A stretch of 64,000 nucleotides of DNA from Haloarcula sp. CBA1127 (GTDB lineage: Archaea; Halobacteriota; Halobacteria; Halobacteriales; Haloarculaceae): assembly GCF_001485575.1 (NCBI RefSeq), contig NZ_BCNB01000004.1:62001-126000 (forward strand), given 5' to 3'. The notes below the pieces were generated by a model. It searched no databases and was not told where the DNA came from. It worked only from the letters and a program-made list of their open reading frames with translations. The position numbers were made by a program, and so were the translations under genes. Each line of letters opens with the position of its first letter. Positions within the stretch are counted from its first letter, which is position 1. Of this stretch, positions 33,025-41,498 are shown one piece after another.

Positions 33025-33879
33025 ATGAGCACACTCTCGGCTGATACGGAGGGTTGGTTATCGTTTGGTAAACAGGACATGATGGTGTTCATACTCGTTA
33101 TGTCCCTTACTGGGTTGCAGAATGCGTTCACAGAAATCATGCCTGAGTTCACGGTCGGACCGCTAGAACTGGGCGTTGGTGGCTTCATCTTTATCCCGAT
33201 CGTGCTGGTGCTACTCTTCAGGACCTACTGGGCTGCAGTAGCTGTGCCTGTTGGCGAAATCGTATTCGGCGAAATACTGCTCGGTGAGTTCGATGGACTG
33301 GGTGCCATGGAGGGATTGCTCCTCATCCCTGTTTGCTATTATTTCGCCGCGAAACTGCTTCAGGACCCGGAAAACACCACTCAGTTGGCAATTGTCGTGT
33401 TTCTGGCTGAGGCACTCGAAGAGTTCTTCGCTACGTTCATCGATATTGGGAAGGTGTATATCGGGGTTGAAGAATTGGAAGCCGTACCCGGTCTCCCCGA
33501 GAGCATTATCGTGCTTGAAGGGGTCGACTTTCTCACACAGCTGCTGATCACGGGGATTCTTTTCGGCGTAATCCCCGCACTGTATCTCTACCCCAAGCTT
33601 CACCGGAAAGTCGAACCGCTGCTCGGTATGGAACCGTTTGAGGGTGAACGCGGCGGGTCGATGTGGCGTGGCTTTTCGCCGAAGGCGCTGTTGGCGGTGC
33701 TTATCGCCTTCCCGCTCGCCTTTGTGGCCGAGGCTGCCAGCGAAGTTGGTGGAGCGGTCAACGTCGTCTGGGAGCCGGAATTCCTCGCGACGTTCGGCCA
33801 GAGTTACATTGTAGTCCCGATTGTCGTTTCCGCTATCGTGGCCTCCATCGTCTGGTACCGCGCAACGCAAACGGCATAA
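33025..33879 (+). CDS. ECF transporter S component-like membrane protein
   Basis: A 284-residue membrane protein with about seven hydrophobic segments (for example MMVFILVMSLTGLQNAF, GGFIFIPIVLVLLFRTYWAA and SYIVVPIVVSAIVASIVWY). It is followed two bases later by the fused ATPase and then the T component, so I take it as the substrate-binding S subunit. It is longer than typical S components (about 200 residues) and has an extra C-terminal part with AFPLAFVAEAASEVGGAVNV. It contains many acidic residues in loops. I cannot deduce the substrate. Start chosen at ATG 33,025. Confidence 0.8.
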   Translation: MSTLSADTEGWLSFGKQDMMVFILVMSLTGLQNAFTEIMPEFTVGPLELGVGGFIFIPIVLVLLFRTYWAAVAVPVGEIVFGEILLGEFDGLGAMEGLLLIPVCYYFAAKLLQDPENTTQLAIVVFLAEALEEFFATFIDIGKVYIGVEELEAVPGLPESIIVLEGVDFLTQLLITGILFGVIPALYLYPKLHRKVEPLLGMEPFEGERGGSMWRGFSPKALLAVLIAFPLAFVAEAASEVGGAVNVVWEPEFLATFGQSYIVVPIVVSAIVASIVWYRATQTA

Positions 33880-33880
33880 G

Positions 33881-35626
33881 ATGATGACAAAGACACATAA
33901 CTCTCACATTGACGTTGAACAACTGCAGTTCCAGTATCCTGGTGCTGAGGAAGCCGTGTTGTCCGGGGCAGATCTGACAATCGAACCCGGCGAGTTCGTC
34001 GCCATCATCGGTGGGAACGGGTCCGGCAAGACGACGCTGTGTAAGTTGTTTAACGGGATCATCCCCCATTTTTACGAGGGGGATATGCAAGGACAAGTTA
34101 CCGTCGCTGGACACGATGTCTCGGAAAGCTCTGTTGCAGACCTCTCTCAGCATGTCGGCTACGTGTTCCAGGAGTTCGACAACCAACTTGTCAGTCCGAC
34201 TGTCTTCGAGGAAGTCGCGTTCGCCCCGATGAACTATGGGCACGAGGACTACCGCGAGCGAGTCCACCGAACACTAGATCTGCTTGATTTGAGTGGGCTG
34301 GAGGACCGTTTCGTCTGGGAACTCTCCGGCGGGCAAAAACACTTGGTTGCGCTGGCAGCAGCGTTATCGCTAGACCCCGACATCCTTGTCGTCGACGAAC
34401 CAGCGGCACAGCTTGACCCAGTCAACGCCCGAGAGACCTACGACCGTCTCGCCATGCTCAACGAAACCCATGGGAAAACCGTGGTCACTATCGAGCATCA
34501 GACAGAGTTCATCGCCGAATATTGTGATAGCGTTGTCCTCGTTGAGGATGGCATTGTCAGTTGGAAATTACCGGTCGAGACGGCTCTGAATAAGCTCGAA
34601 GATCTCAGAGGGCAGGATGTCCATCCCCCACAGGTCACGCGTATCGCCGAGCGCATCCTTGATGATGCTCGCCCACTCCCGGTGACTCTTGCGGATGGCC
34701 TTGATTTGTTCACCGATTACGGCAGCAACACTGGAGCACGAACTGATGGATCATCGAAAGTGAACCAGACTGGGAAGCCTGTCATCTCCTTTGATAGCGT
34801 CTCCCATTCATATGATACACTCCGGAGCGGGACGAAAGACGTTCTCGATACTCTCTCACTGGATGTCTACCCGGACGAACGAGTCGTCCTCGCCGGCAGC
34901 AACGGTGCTGGGAAATCCACGCTCATGCAACTGGTGACTGGCTTGGAAACACCCGACGAAGGGACGGTAACCGTCGGCGGAACGGACACTGAAGATGTAC
35001 TCCCGGAGCAACTGGCCGAGGAGGTGGTGTACGTCAAGCAGAACCCAGAAGAGATGTTTATCGACGATAGTGTCCGGGCTGATGTCGCCCACTATCTCGA
35101 TGATAGGGACTACCCGAACGTTGAGCAGCGAGTTGATGAGGTGATCGAATTCCTCGACTTGGAGAACCTCCAGTCCCGGGATGGCCGTCTGCTCAGCGTC
35201 GGCCAGCAGCGACGGGCGTCACTGGCGATCGGGCTGGCGACGAACCCGTCGATTATCTTGCTTGACGAACCAACCGGCAGTCTCGACCTCGCAAGCCGTG
35301 AGGAGGTCGGTCGAACCATCAACCGGGCAGGCGAGCGTGTCGAGACGGTCGTGATTGCGACACACGACCTCGAACTCGCGGCATCGTGGGCGACTCGTGT
35401 TGTCGTGCTCGACGACGGTGACATCATCGCTGACGGTCCGCCAAGTGACGTGTTTGCTGACCTTCCTGCCCTCAAACAAGCAAACCTTCACCCACCGCAA
35501 GTGGTTCGCCTGGGGACAGAACTCGGTCTCAGTCCCGCACCGCTCACAGTTGAGGCGTTCACAGACCGACTGAACACGGCAAGTCCGTCGACCGAGACAG
35601 CAAAATCGCCCGTGGAGGAGCAGTGA
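33881..35626 (+). CDS. ECF transporter ATPase, two fused nucleotide-binding domains
   Basis: A 581-residue protein with two ABC ATPase domains. First: Walker A GGNGSGKTT, signature LSGGQKHL, Walker B ILVVDEPAAQLD. Second: GSNGAGKST, signature LSVGQQRR, Walker B IILLDEPTGSLD. Both contain Q-loops and H-loops (TIEHQTEF, IATHDLEL). It thus replaces the EcfA1/EcfA2 pair. A linker (TDYGSNTGARTDGSSKVNQT) joins the halves. The gene lies two bases after the S component and overlaps the T component by one base (TGATG). Confidence 0.95.
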   Translation: MMTKTHNSHIDVEQLQFQYPGAEEAVLSGADLTIEPGEFVAIIGGNGSGKTTLCKLFNGIIPHFYEGDMQGQVTVAGHDVSESSVADLSQHVGYVFQEFDNQLVSPTVFEEVAFAPMNYGHEDYRERVHRTLDLLDLSGLEDRFVWELSGGQKHLVALAAALSLDPDILVVDEPAAQLDPVNARETYDRLAMLNETHGKTVVTIEHQTEFIAEYCDSVVLVEDGIVSWKLPVETALNKLEDLRGQDVHPPQVTRIAERILDDARPLPVTLADGLDLFTDYGSNTGARTDGSSKVNQTGKPVISFDSVSHSYDTLRSGTKDVLDTLSLDVYPDERVVLAGSNGAGKSTLMQLVTGLETPDEGTVTVGGTDTEDVLPEQLAEEVVYVKQNPEEMFIDDSVRADVAHYLDDRDYPNVEQRVDEVIEFLDLENLQSRDGRLLSVGQQRRASLAIGLATNPSIILLDEPTGSLDLASREEVGRTINRAGERVETVVIATHDLELAASWATRVVVLDDGDIIADGPPSDVFADLPALKQANLHPPQVVRLGTELGLSPAPLTVEAFTDRLNTASPSTETAKSPVEEQ

Positions 35627-36435
35627 TGACGGCACTCGATGCGCTTCGCGATGCCACGTCTGTCGAGGCGATCAAGTCTGACTTGCTTCGGACGGCCTAC
35701 GAGAATGAGGGTTCGTTCCTCCACCGCTTGGACCCCAGAGTCCTGTTACTCTGGTACGTCGTCTTCCTGTTCGTCCCGTGGCTGTTCTACGACACGACCG
35801 TCCTTCTCGGACTGCTAGCGTTCGTGTCAGTGCTCGCAGTCCTGTCACGGGTCAGTCTGTTTCTCGTCGGGCTGATGGCGTTTACTGTGGCAACGACATT
35901 AGGATCGTACGCTGTCGTGACTGTCTTCACGGGCGATCCCATCGCGGCAATTCGAGCGCTAATTCCGTACACGCTGAAGTTAACGATCATCTCCGTATCG
36001 AGTTTGGCAGTGTTCTCGAGCATGGGCCCAAAGACCCTCTCTCAGGGCCTCAGAAGTCTCGGGGTTCCACGACAGTTCACATTCCTCATCACGTACGGCT
36101 ACCGGATGCTCCCAGTACTGTTTGAGGAATACCACGATCTGGTGAATTCGTTCCGGCTACGGAGTACGGCTCCTGACTCACCCGGGCGATTCCGCTGGCG
36201 TCATTACGCCTACCTGCTGAAGCTATCGGTACGTGCGTTCTATCCGATGATATTCAATGTCGCAAAGCGAAGTCGAGTCACTGTCGAGGCTATGGAAGCC
36301 CGGGGATTCTCGCATTCATTAACTGACGAGGCAAGCACGGAGCTTCGACTGGCAGATATGCAGATCCGGCCCGTCGATGTCGGTTTCTTTGCCGGCTCTC
36401 TCCTTGTCGTTGCCGCGCTCGCGCTTCTCCTCTAA
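35626..36435 (+). CDS. ECF transporter T component
   Basis: A 269-residue membrane protein with five or six hydrophobic segments and the EcfT coupling helix SRVTVEAMEARGFSHSL (Ala-Arg-Gly motif). The segment LRSLGVPRQFTFLITYGYRM is also typical. It couples the ATPase domains to the S component. The start ATG at 35,626 overlaps the preceding stop. Only one of the two Ala-Arg-Gly signatures known from EcfT is obvious. Confidence 0.93.
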   Translation: MTALDALRDATSVEAIKSDLLRTAYENEGSFLHRLDPRVLLLWYVVFLFVPWLFYDTTVLLGLLAFVSVLAVLSRVSLFLVGLMAFTVATTLGSYAVVTVFTGDPIAAIRALIPYTLKLTIISVSSLAVFSSMGPKTLSQGLRSLGVPRQFTFLITYGYRMLPVLFEEYHDLVNSFRLRSTAPDSPGRFRWRHYAYLLKLSVRAFYPMIFNVAKRSRVTVEAMEARGFSHSLTDEASTELRLADMQIRPVDVGFFAGSLLVVAALALLL

Positions 36436-36611
36436 TGTCTTTCCACCGTTGACGGTTCCGCCCCCTTCGTGTTCTCATTCTCACTCTCAGACTGCCGTTC
36501 CGATTGGTTGTACAGGGGATCTACTGGTGTTGTACAGACTTATTGAGGCATATATATCGAGTGTAACGGGTGTATAGCACTCTTAGCGATCCTTTTGACA
36601 TGACGGATTGA

Positions 36612-37367
36612 GTGAGAGATGTGAGCTTGATTACTGGTAACTCACTCGAATCGAAACTGCTGGAGACGATTATCCTCGGACGAGCAAAGATCCCGGATGA
36701 CCCTGATCCAGGGAACTATGTCGTCGTCGACGTAGCGCAGTTCTCGACGACGGTCCCGGAGCTATTTGCAAATGGCGCGGAGTATATCTACATTACCGAG
36801 GAACGGGGGAACGAACCAGCATTCAAGGCTGAGCATCCAGACGCGAAAATCGGCGGGAGTTCCGGTCCAGATTATCGAGGCGAAGAAGGATACGACTTCT
36901 TCAATTCGCCGAGCTTTGTGCAGAATATTGACGTCGCTGGTCGACCGACTGCGATGACCTCGACCAACGGTGGGAACGCAGTCACGGATCTTCGCTTAGC
37001 AGGCGGTGACGACATCGATATCCTCGTTGGTGGCTTGACTAACGGGAAAGCGGTTGCCAACTATCTCGCAGACAGCGACCGCGAGACGTATTTCGTTGCC
37101 GCCGGCTCAAAGGGAAAACCCTCACCCGAGGATCTGGTTGGCGCGCTGTATATTGCTCGGCAACTGCACGGGAAGCCACTGACACCGGAACAACGCGAAA
37201 TCTATCGAGAAGTCGTTCAGTTCGGGAAGGGACCGAAGTACGAGGAGAAACCCCAGATCAAGCGGACGGATCTTTACGAGTACACACTCGCGTTCAACAG
37301 CCGTGACATCGTTCCGAAACTGGAAGGGCAACGACTCTATGACGTAAGCGGCGAGAGCGAGACCTGA
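36612..37367 (+). CDS. ComB-like phosphatase (2-phosphosulfolactate phosphatase family)
   Basis: A 251-residue protein. Features of the ComB family are VVVDVAQFSTTVPELFANGA at the N-terminus and TAMTSTNGGNAVTDLRLAGG, then VLVGGL-like sequence and a C-terminal region with ARQLHGKPLTPE. ComB hydrolyses 2-phosphosulfolactate in coenzyme M synthesis, which haloarchaea are not known to need. Another phosphorylated hydroxy acid is therefore likely. The start is a GTG at 36,612 or 36,621. It overlaps the PHP gene by one base. Confidence 0.85.
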   Translation: MRDVSLITGNSLESKLLETIILGRAKIPDDPDPGNYVVVDVAQFSTTVPELFANGAEYIYITEERGNEPAFKAEHPDAKIGGSSGPDYRGEEGYDFFNSPSFVQNIDVAGRPTAMTSTNGGNAVTDLRLAGGDDIDILVGGLTNGKAVANYLADSDRETYFVAAGSKGKPSPEDLVGALYIARQLHGKPLTPEQREIYREVVQFGKGPKYEEKPQIKRTDLYEYTLAFNSRDIVPKLEGQRLYDVSGESET

Positions 37368-38143
37368 TGCAGACCGATATCCACTCACATACTACATACT
37401 CGGATGGGTCGGATCTTGATGCAATGATTACGGCGGCTGAGCAGGCTGGTTTGTCTGCACTCGGGCTGACCGATCATTGTATCGTCACTGAAGACGACTT
37501 CGGGCGACGTGCGAAATACGACCTCGTCGAAACGTATCAACAACGTCGGAAAGCTATTGATGCTGCCAGAGACACGACTGACCTCCGACTGTATGATGCC
37601 GCCGAGGTAAGCTACGTCGAAGGTACTGAATCGCGAATTGCGTCGTTTCTCGACACGGCCGATTTCGCATACACTATCGGGAGCGTCCACTTCGCCGACC
37701 AGTACGACTACACCAGTGGGACGCAGTACGGCACTGCGTCCGCAACCCAACGCCGGAGAGCAGTCGAGCGGTACTACGATGCGGTAGTTGCACTCATCGA
37801 ATCTGAACTCTTCGACGTAGTGGGGCATCTTGACCTCCCAGAACGTGTCCCAGCATTGCGGCGGCACACAACTCGGGACGATTATGACCGGGTTGCGCGG
37901 GCGCTTGGTGACTCCAAGACAATCCCTGAAGTGAATGCTGGCCGCGTCCATGGATCACTTGGCCGGGTACATCCTGACCCAGCGGTGCTAGATCTGTTCA
38001 CTGAGTATGGAATCCAGTTCGTTCTTGGATCGGACAGCCACACGCCTGCGGAACTCTCACAGCGAGTCCCCCAACTACGAGCGGTGACTGGAACTTCAGA
38101 CCGGTATCCTGTTTCTGAGGTACTACGTGACAATCAACAGTAA
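37367..38143 (+). CDS. PHP-domain phosphoesterase
   Basis: A 258-residue PHP protein with the metal-binding motifs DIHSHTTYSDGSD, GLTDHCIV, AAEVSYVEG, GSVHFADQ, VVGHLDLPE and GSDSHTP. It resembles histidinol-phosphatase-type PHP enzymes and should be a trinuclear metal phosphatase. The ATG overlaps the stop of the ComB-like gene, so the two phosphatases are coupled and probably act on the same compound after uptake by the ECF transporter. Not linked to histidine genes here. Confidence 0.92.
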   Translation: MQTDIHSHTTYSDGSDLDAMITAAEQAGLSALGLTDHCIVTEDDFGRRAKYDLVETYQQRRKAIDAARDTTDLRLYDAAEVSYVEGTESRIASFLDTADFAYTIGSVHFADQYDYTSGTQYGTASATQRRRAVERYYDAVVALIESELFDVVGHLDLPERVPALRRHTTRDDYDRVARALGDSKTIPEVNAGRVHGSLGRVHPDPAVLDLFTEYGIQFVLGSDSHTPAELSQRVPQLRAVTGTSDRYPVSEVLRDNQQ

Positions 38144-38145
38144 GT

Positions 38146-38225
38146 TCTGGAAACTGCGCTTCAGTGGGTTCGGTTGTTGAGTCTTGTTCTCCGTTCTGAC
38201 CGCTTTTGGTGGTCTTCGATGCCAT
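38146..38225 (-). pseudogene. Possible N-terminal fragment of a small acidic gene
   Basis: ATG 38,225 on the minus strand reads MASKTTKSGQNGEQDSTTEP then TEAQFPEL before running into the end of the PHP gene. The sequence before the ATG (GGGTGAGG … GATCATG) resembles that before the 45-residue genes at 5138 and 23,205. It may be a gene cut by the arrival of the ECF operon. Confidence 0.35.
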
Positions 38226-38495
38226 GATCCCGTCAGGGCGATCTCATTGGACGTACCTCACCCGACTGGGGCGAAAAAATAGGTCCCATGCGTGTGATAC
38301 CAATCGTTGGATGTAGTTTCTTCACCTGCGAAAGCGAGTGAACCAAGTGAAAGGTAGACCTGCTTTCTGAGCACCAGTGACTGATTTTTCGTCCAAATTC
38401 GGCTATCGAATCGCTACGGACTTATTTCGAATACATTGCTTGTCTTGATAGAGAGCTATCACAAGCATCTTTACTGGTAGCTAATTTGTGCTGAT

Positions 38496-39224
38496 ATGGT
38501 CAACCGCCCTCAAGATTCCCTCCCTGCGGTAACACTGGTCGTTGTCATCCTCTTGGCTGGCTGTGCTGGGGTGCCTACCATAGACCAACAGGCTCCGACT
38601 CCCGAATCGACGGTGGAGAACTTTTCTTATCCACCGGGGTGGTCTCAGGAGGGGATTACAATCTCAAACGTCTCCACTGCACTGCAAACACACTCTGCGA
38701 CAGTGAAGAACACCTCTCGCAAAAGCCGGTTGGTTACTATCAGCGGAGACACGAACCGCACGATAGTGCGAACGCTCGATGCCGATGCTGGCACCGCCGA
38801 AATACAGTTTGTCGATACGAGGTTCGATACAGAGTCACACACATATTATAACGCTGATGGTGTGTACAAGTATGATCGGATAACAGGTGAACTTGACCAG
38901 CGTCCCGGCAAGGATTGGGAACGAGACCGTGTCGCCTCGCACGAGGGACTTCGACGGCCCTTGCTGAGTCTCGAAATAAACGCGACAGAGACTGTCATCG
39001 TTGAGGGAACGACAGCTGTCAGATACACTGTGACTGGTATCAGAAATCCTGACTTTGCTCCAGCCAATACCGCAACCGGTCACATCATTGTTGCCGAGGA
39101 AGGATACATCGCAGAATTCAACATCACGAGAGGGAACGATAAGTTCACTCAGCAGACGATATACGACGTTTCTGAGTTTGGAAACGCGACGGTATCCCGG
39201 CCAGCGTGGATGCCCGAGGAGTAG
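38496..39224 (+). CDS. Haloarchaeal lipoprotein (DUF7537-like)
   Basis: A 242-residue protein with a Sec-type signal peptide and lipobox (LVVVILLAGCAG), then the arrangement seen in a large haloarchaeal lipoprotein family: FSYPPGWSQEGITISNVSTA, repeated beta strands with Asn-Thr glycosylation-like sites (NTSRKS, NATETV, NITRGN), and TIYDVSEFGNATVSRPAW at the end. It is anchored outside the cell. Role unknown; family members may be chaperone-like or LolA-like carriers (inference). Confidence 0.85.
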   Translation: MVNRPQDSLPAVTLVVVILLAGCAGVPTIDQQAPTPESTVENFSYPPGWSQEGITISNVSTALQTHSATVKNTSRKSRLVTISGDTNRTIVRTLDADAGTAEIQFVDTRFDTESHTYYNADGVYKYDRITGELDQRPGKDWERDRVASHEGLRRPLLSLEINATETVIVEGTTAVRYTVTGIRNPDFAPANTATGHIIVAEEGYIAEFNITRGNDKFTQQTIYDVSEFGNATVSRPAWMPEE

Positions 39225-39407
39225 CTTCAGTGCCACTGTTGAACGCTATTGGTCAGACGCTGGTCTCGGTGACATAGCCGTTCAGAGAATCTGCGAACTA
39301 CCCTTTCCTGCCTCGGTGTGTGTTTGATTCGCTCGCGTTCAGGATACCGCACTCACTCCGTTCGTGTGGGTGGTCGCTGCACCACCTGTACTGACCGCTG
39401 GAGCAAC

Positions 39408-39618
39408 CTACACTTCAAGTCGCTCCATCGGCTCAACCTCGAAGGTCAGCAGATGGGACCGAAGACGGGCGTAGGCCCCGTCGCCGTCAGTCGTCACACA
39501 GGCCACAGAACGTACGTCCGTCTGCTGCAAGCTGCCAGAGCAAGAGCTTTCGGTTCTGGTAGGTTGCAAGTTCGGCCAGTAATGCATCGCCGTTACCGTC
39601 TTCTGTTGAGTTGGACAC
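39408..39618 (-). pseudogene. Frameshifted small gene (CGLCDD protein)
   Basis: GTG 39,618 opens SNSTEDGNGDALLAELATYQ then NRKLLLWQLAADGRTFCGLC and DD with stop at 39,487. One base out of frame the coding character continues as TDGDGAYARLRSHLLTFEVE then PMERLEV and stop at 39,408. The text reads like one protein of about 70 residues with a frameshift after the CGLCDD motif. Alternatively the first 43 residues alone are made. Confidence 0.45.
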
Positions 39619-39835
39619 GTCTTAGAACCACCAGCTGGGGGGTGACAAAAACTGTAACGGGAGTGACCAATAAACATGGCAGATACAACTGGTTGTTGGG
39701 TAGCAATTTCATAGACATGGCCAACGGCATTGTGTCACTCGGTTTTGCGGAGTTGGCCATGACTTCGTAGAGCAGCCCCGACCTAGAAGGCGGAACCCCA
39801 CCAACACCAGCTGCCGTTTCAACACCAGCTAACCC

Positions 39836-39929
39836 GCCTACCTAACCTACCTCATCCACCTCACCCACCTAATCTACCTTAGGTGACTAATCCACAATAT
39901 CTAAGCCACCTAAGGTAGATTAGTCAGCT
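39836..39929. promoter_or_regulatory. Partition-site-like repeats before parA
   Basis: A run of short direct CCTA/CCTC/ACCC units (39,839-39,870) leads into a perfect 16-bp inverted repeat: TAATCTACCTTAGGTG (39,870-39,885) and CACCTAAGGTAGATTA (39,907-39,922), 21 bases apart. Each arm contains CCTTAGG or CCTAAGG. The repeat ends 7 bases before the parA start. Such repeats beside parA commonly serve as centromere and operator. Confidence 0.65.
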
Positions 39930-40808
39930 ATGAATGATGAGTCAACCCCACGCGCAGTCAGTGTAGGCGTCCTCAAGGGTGGCTTCGGTAAGACAACGAC
40001 CGCAATCAATCTTGGTCGCGAACTTGCACATCGGAACGAGCGCGCATTACTGATTGACCTTGATGATAATGGCCACATGACGCTCATCCTAGGTCACGAC
40101 GACGCATACCGGGGCGAGCGCTGGAACACAAACCACGCCGCTGACGTATTGCTCAACGGTGCGGACCCACATGACTACATCACGCAGGTGAGCGACGGTC
40201 TCGATTTGTTCCCTGCCCACGTCGACTTGGAGGATGTCCAGTCCGGACTCAAGGAGGCAACAATGGGGACGACACGCCTGAAAGAAGAACTCGTCGGCGA
40301 ACTACTCGGCGAGAGCTATGACTACATAATCATCGACTGCCCAGCGAACCGTGGGAAGCTCAACGATAACGCGATGTACGCGACGGGGAACATCATCATT
40401 CCATTGCGACCGGAGAACGGCTACGAGACCGGCCTTACGAACACAGTCCAACGTCTGGTCATGGAGGCTCGTGAATACTTCGACCTCGACATCCTCGCCG
40501 TCACGCCGACAGACCTTAGCGACCGCATCGACCAAGAAACACGTGACCGCCGACTTCTACGAGAGATGACGACCCGTGAAGCCGTCGCAAAGCACGTTCC
40601 CAACTACGCGTACATCTCGCCAGATGACTGGGACGCCATCGACAACGGCTCATATGATGGCAATTTGCCAGGCATCCGCCACCGCGCGGCCATCGACAAT
40701 GCCAACGACGAGGGCGTGCCATTGCGTGACTACGACGCTGAATGTGATCAACTCCAGTGCTACGACGAACTCGCACAAATCGTTGAGATCGGGGAGGTGC
40801 GTCGCTGA
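39930..40808 (+). CDS. parA: ParA-family partition ATPase
   Basis: A 292-residue MinD/ParA-type ATPase with the deviant Walker A KGGFGKTTT (about residues 16-24), Walker B-like YIIIDCPANRG and ALLIDLDDNGHM. It lacks an N-terminal helix-turn-helix, as in short (type Ib) ParA proteins and Soj. It forms an operon with the acidic protein at 40,808 (one-base overlap) and is preceded by inverted repeats. Its task should be segregation of the replicon. The intact length and neighbouring sites suggest a working partition system. Confidence 0.92.
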   Translation: MNDESTPRAVSVGVLKGGFGKTTTAINLGRELAHRNERALLIDLDDNGHMTLILGHDDAYRGERWNTNHAADVLLNGADPHDYITQVSDGLDLFPAHVDLEDVQSGLKEATMGTTRLKEELVGELLGESYDYIIIDCPANRGKLNDNAMYATGNIIIPLRPENGYETGLTNTVQRLVMEAREYFDLDILAVTPTDLSDRIDQETRDRRLLREMTTREAVAKHVPNYAYISPDDWDAIDNGSYDGNLPGIRHRAAIDNANDEGVPLRDYDAECDQLQCYDELAQIVEIGEVRR

Positions 40809-41191
40809 TGGGCTTCGACGATCTCGAAGATGCCGCGGCCGAGCAGGACGGGGACAACACCAACACTGCCGACGATGCGGTTGAGACGGAATCGATGCCA
40901 GACACGACACAGACCGATAGCCGACAGTCGGAACACTCTACAGACGACAGTAACGATTGGAAGCGGCGGCCGGCGTTTCCCTATGACGACGCTTCTCAGG
41001 AGGCTATTTACCCACGCTCGGATACGTGGGATGAGTTCGAGGATACGCTCGACTTCGAAGTGAAGCGGGAACTCCGTGATGCCGGCCTGCGAGATATCCC
41101 GAAGCGGGAGTACCACGAGGCACTGCTCAAACTCGCTATGGAACACCCACAGCGGCTAGCTGAACTTGTCAAAAACGGACGGAAGGAGTGA
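40808..41191 (+). CDS. Partition partner protein (ParB-like role, archaeal type)
   Basis: A 127-residue protein. The first 55 residues are acidic and disordered (DLEDAAAEQDGDNTNTADDA…). The C-terminal half (FPYDDASQEAIYPRSDTWDE, then EFEDTLDFEVKRELRDAGL… KREYHEALLKLAMEHPQRLA) is helical and could bind DNA. It overlaps parA by one base (TGATG), the usual place of the site-binding partner. No canonical ParB motifs are present. Confidence 0.75.
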   Translation: MGFDDLEDAAAEQDGDNTNTADDAVETESMPDTTQTDSRQSEHSTDDSNDWKRRPAFPYDDASQEAIYPRSDTWDEFEDTLDFEVKRELRDAGLRDIPKREYHEALLKLAMEHPQRLAELVKNGRKE

Positions 41192-41241
41192 ATTCCTACT
41201 CAAACCGCAGTTGAAACGATTCGAGACGGCTCCAAAACGGC

Positions 41242-41369
41242 GATGCACCGCAACTGAGCCGACATTGAGGGGCTCCACGTTCGTAGACTCTAGGATGGAG
41301 AGAGAACAACTGGTCTCGCGCTCAGACGGCGGTCTTGCGGCTTGCCGAAGCCGTGCTTTGCGGTGCATC
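41242..41369. mobile_element. Short inverted-repeat element (MITE-like)
   Basis: GATGCACCGCAA (41,242-41,253) and TTGCGGTGCATC (41,358-41,369) are perfect 12-bp inverted repeats 104 bases apart. The enclosed sequence has no gene. The layout matches a miniature inverted-repeat element derived from a haloarchaeal insertion sequence; the parent is not in the window. Confidence 0.5.
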
Positions 41370-41411
41370 TGCGTAAATTGTCAAGAACACAAAATCACTC
41401 CCAGGCGGATT

Positions 41412-41427
41412 TTTAGGCCCGTCTAAA
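41412..41427. promoter_or_regulatory. DtxR-type metal-repressor box 1
   Basis: TTTAGGCCCGTCTAAA. The left half matches the other five boxes; the right half has one change. It lies 70 bases before the RraA-like gene and marks the left edge of the siderophore regulon. Confidence 0.6.
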
Positions 41428-41498
41428 TTTCAGTAGGCTTATTATTAGTTAACATAACATACAATTTGTATGTTACAAAACAACTCATTCGGTAGCCA

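Larger units (their letters stand above)
41192..41498. other. Intergenic stretch with an inverted-repeat element and an iron box
   Basis: It holds no gene. The 128-bp element and the palindrome at 41,412-41,427 are listed separately. An AT-rich palindromic sequence (AACATACAATTTGTATGTTA region, 41,453-41,476) lies just before the RraA-like gene and may be a second regulatory site. Confidence 0.5.

Noticed and set aside
33211-33870. 219-codon minus-strand frame opposite the ECF S component
   Set aside because: It is the antisense of a clear membrane protein gene and has no own features.
39836-39929. CRISPR-like repeats before parA
   Set aside because: The units are short and contiguous, with no equal spacers and no cas genes; a partition site explains them better.
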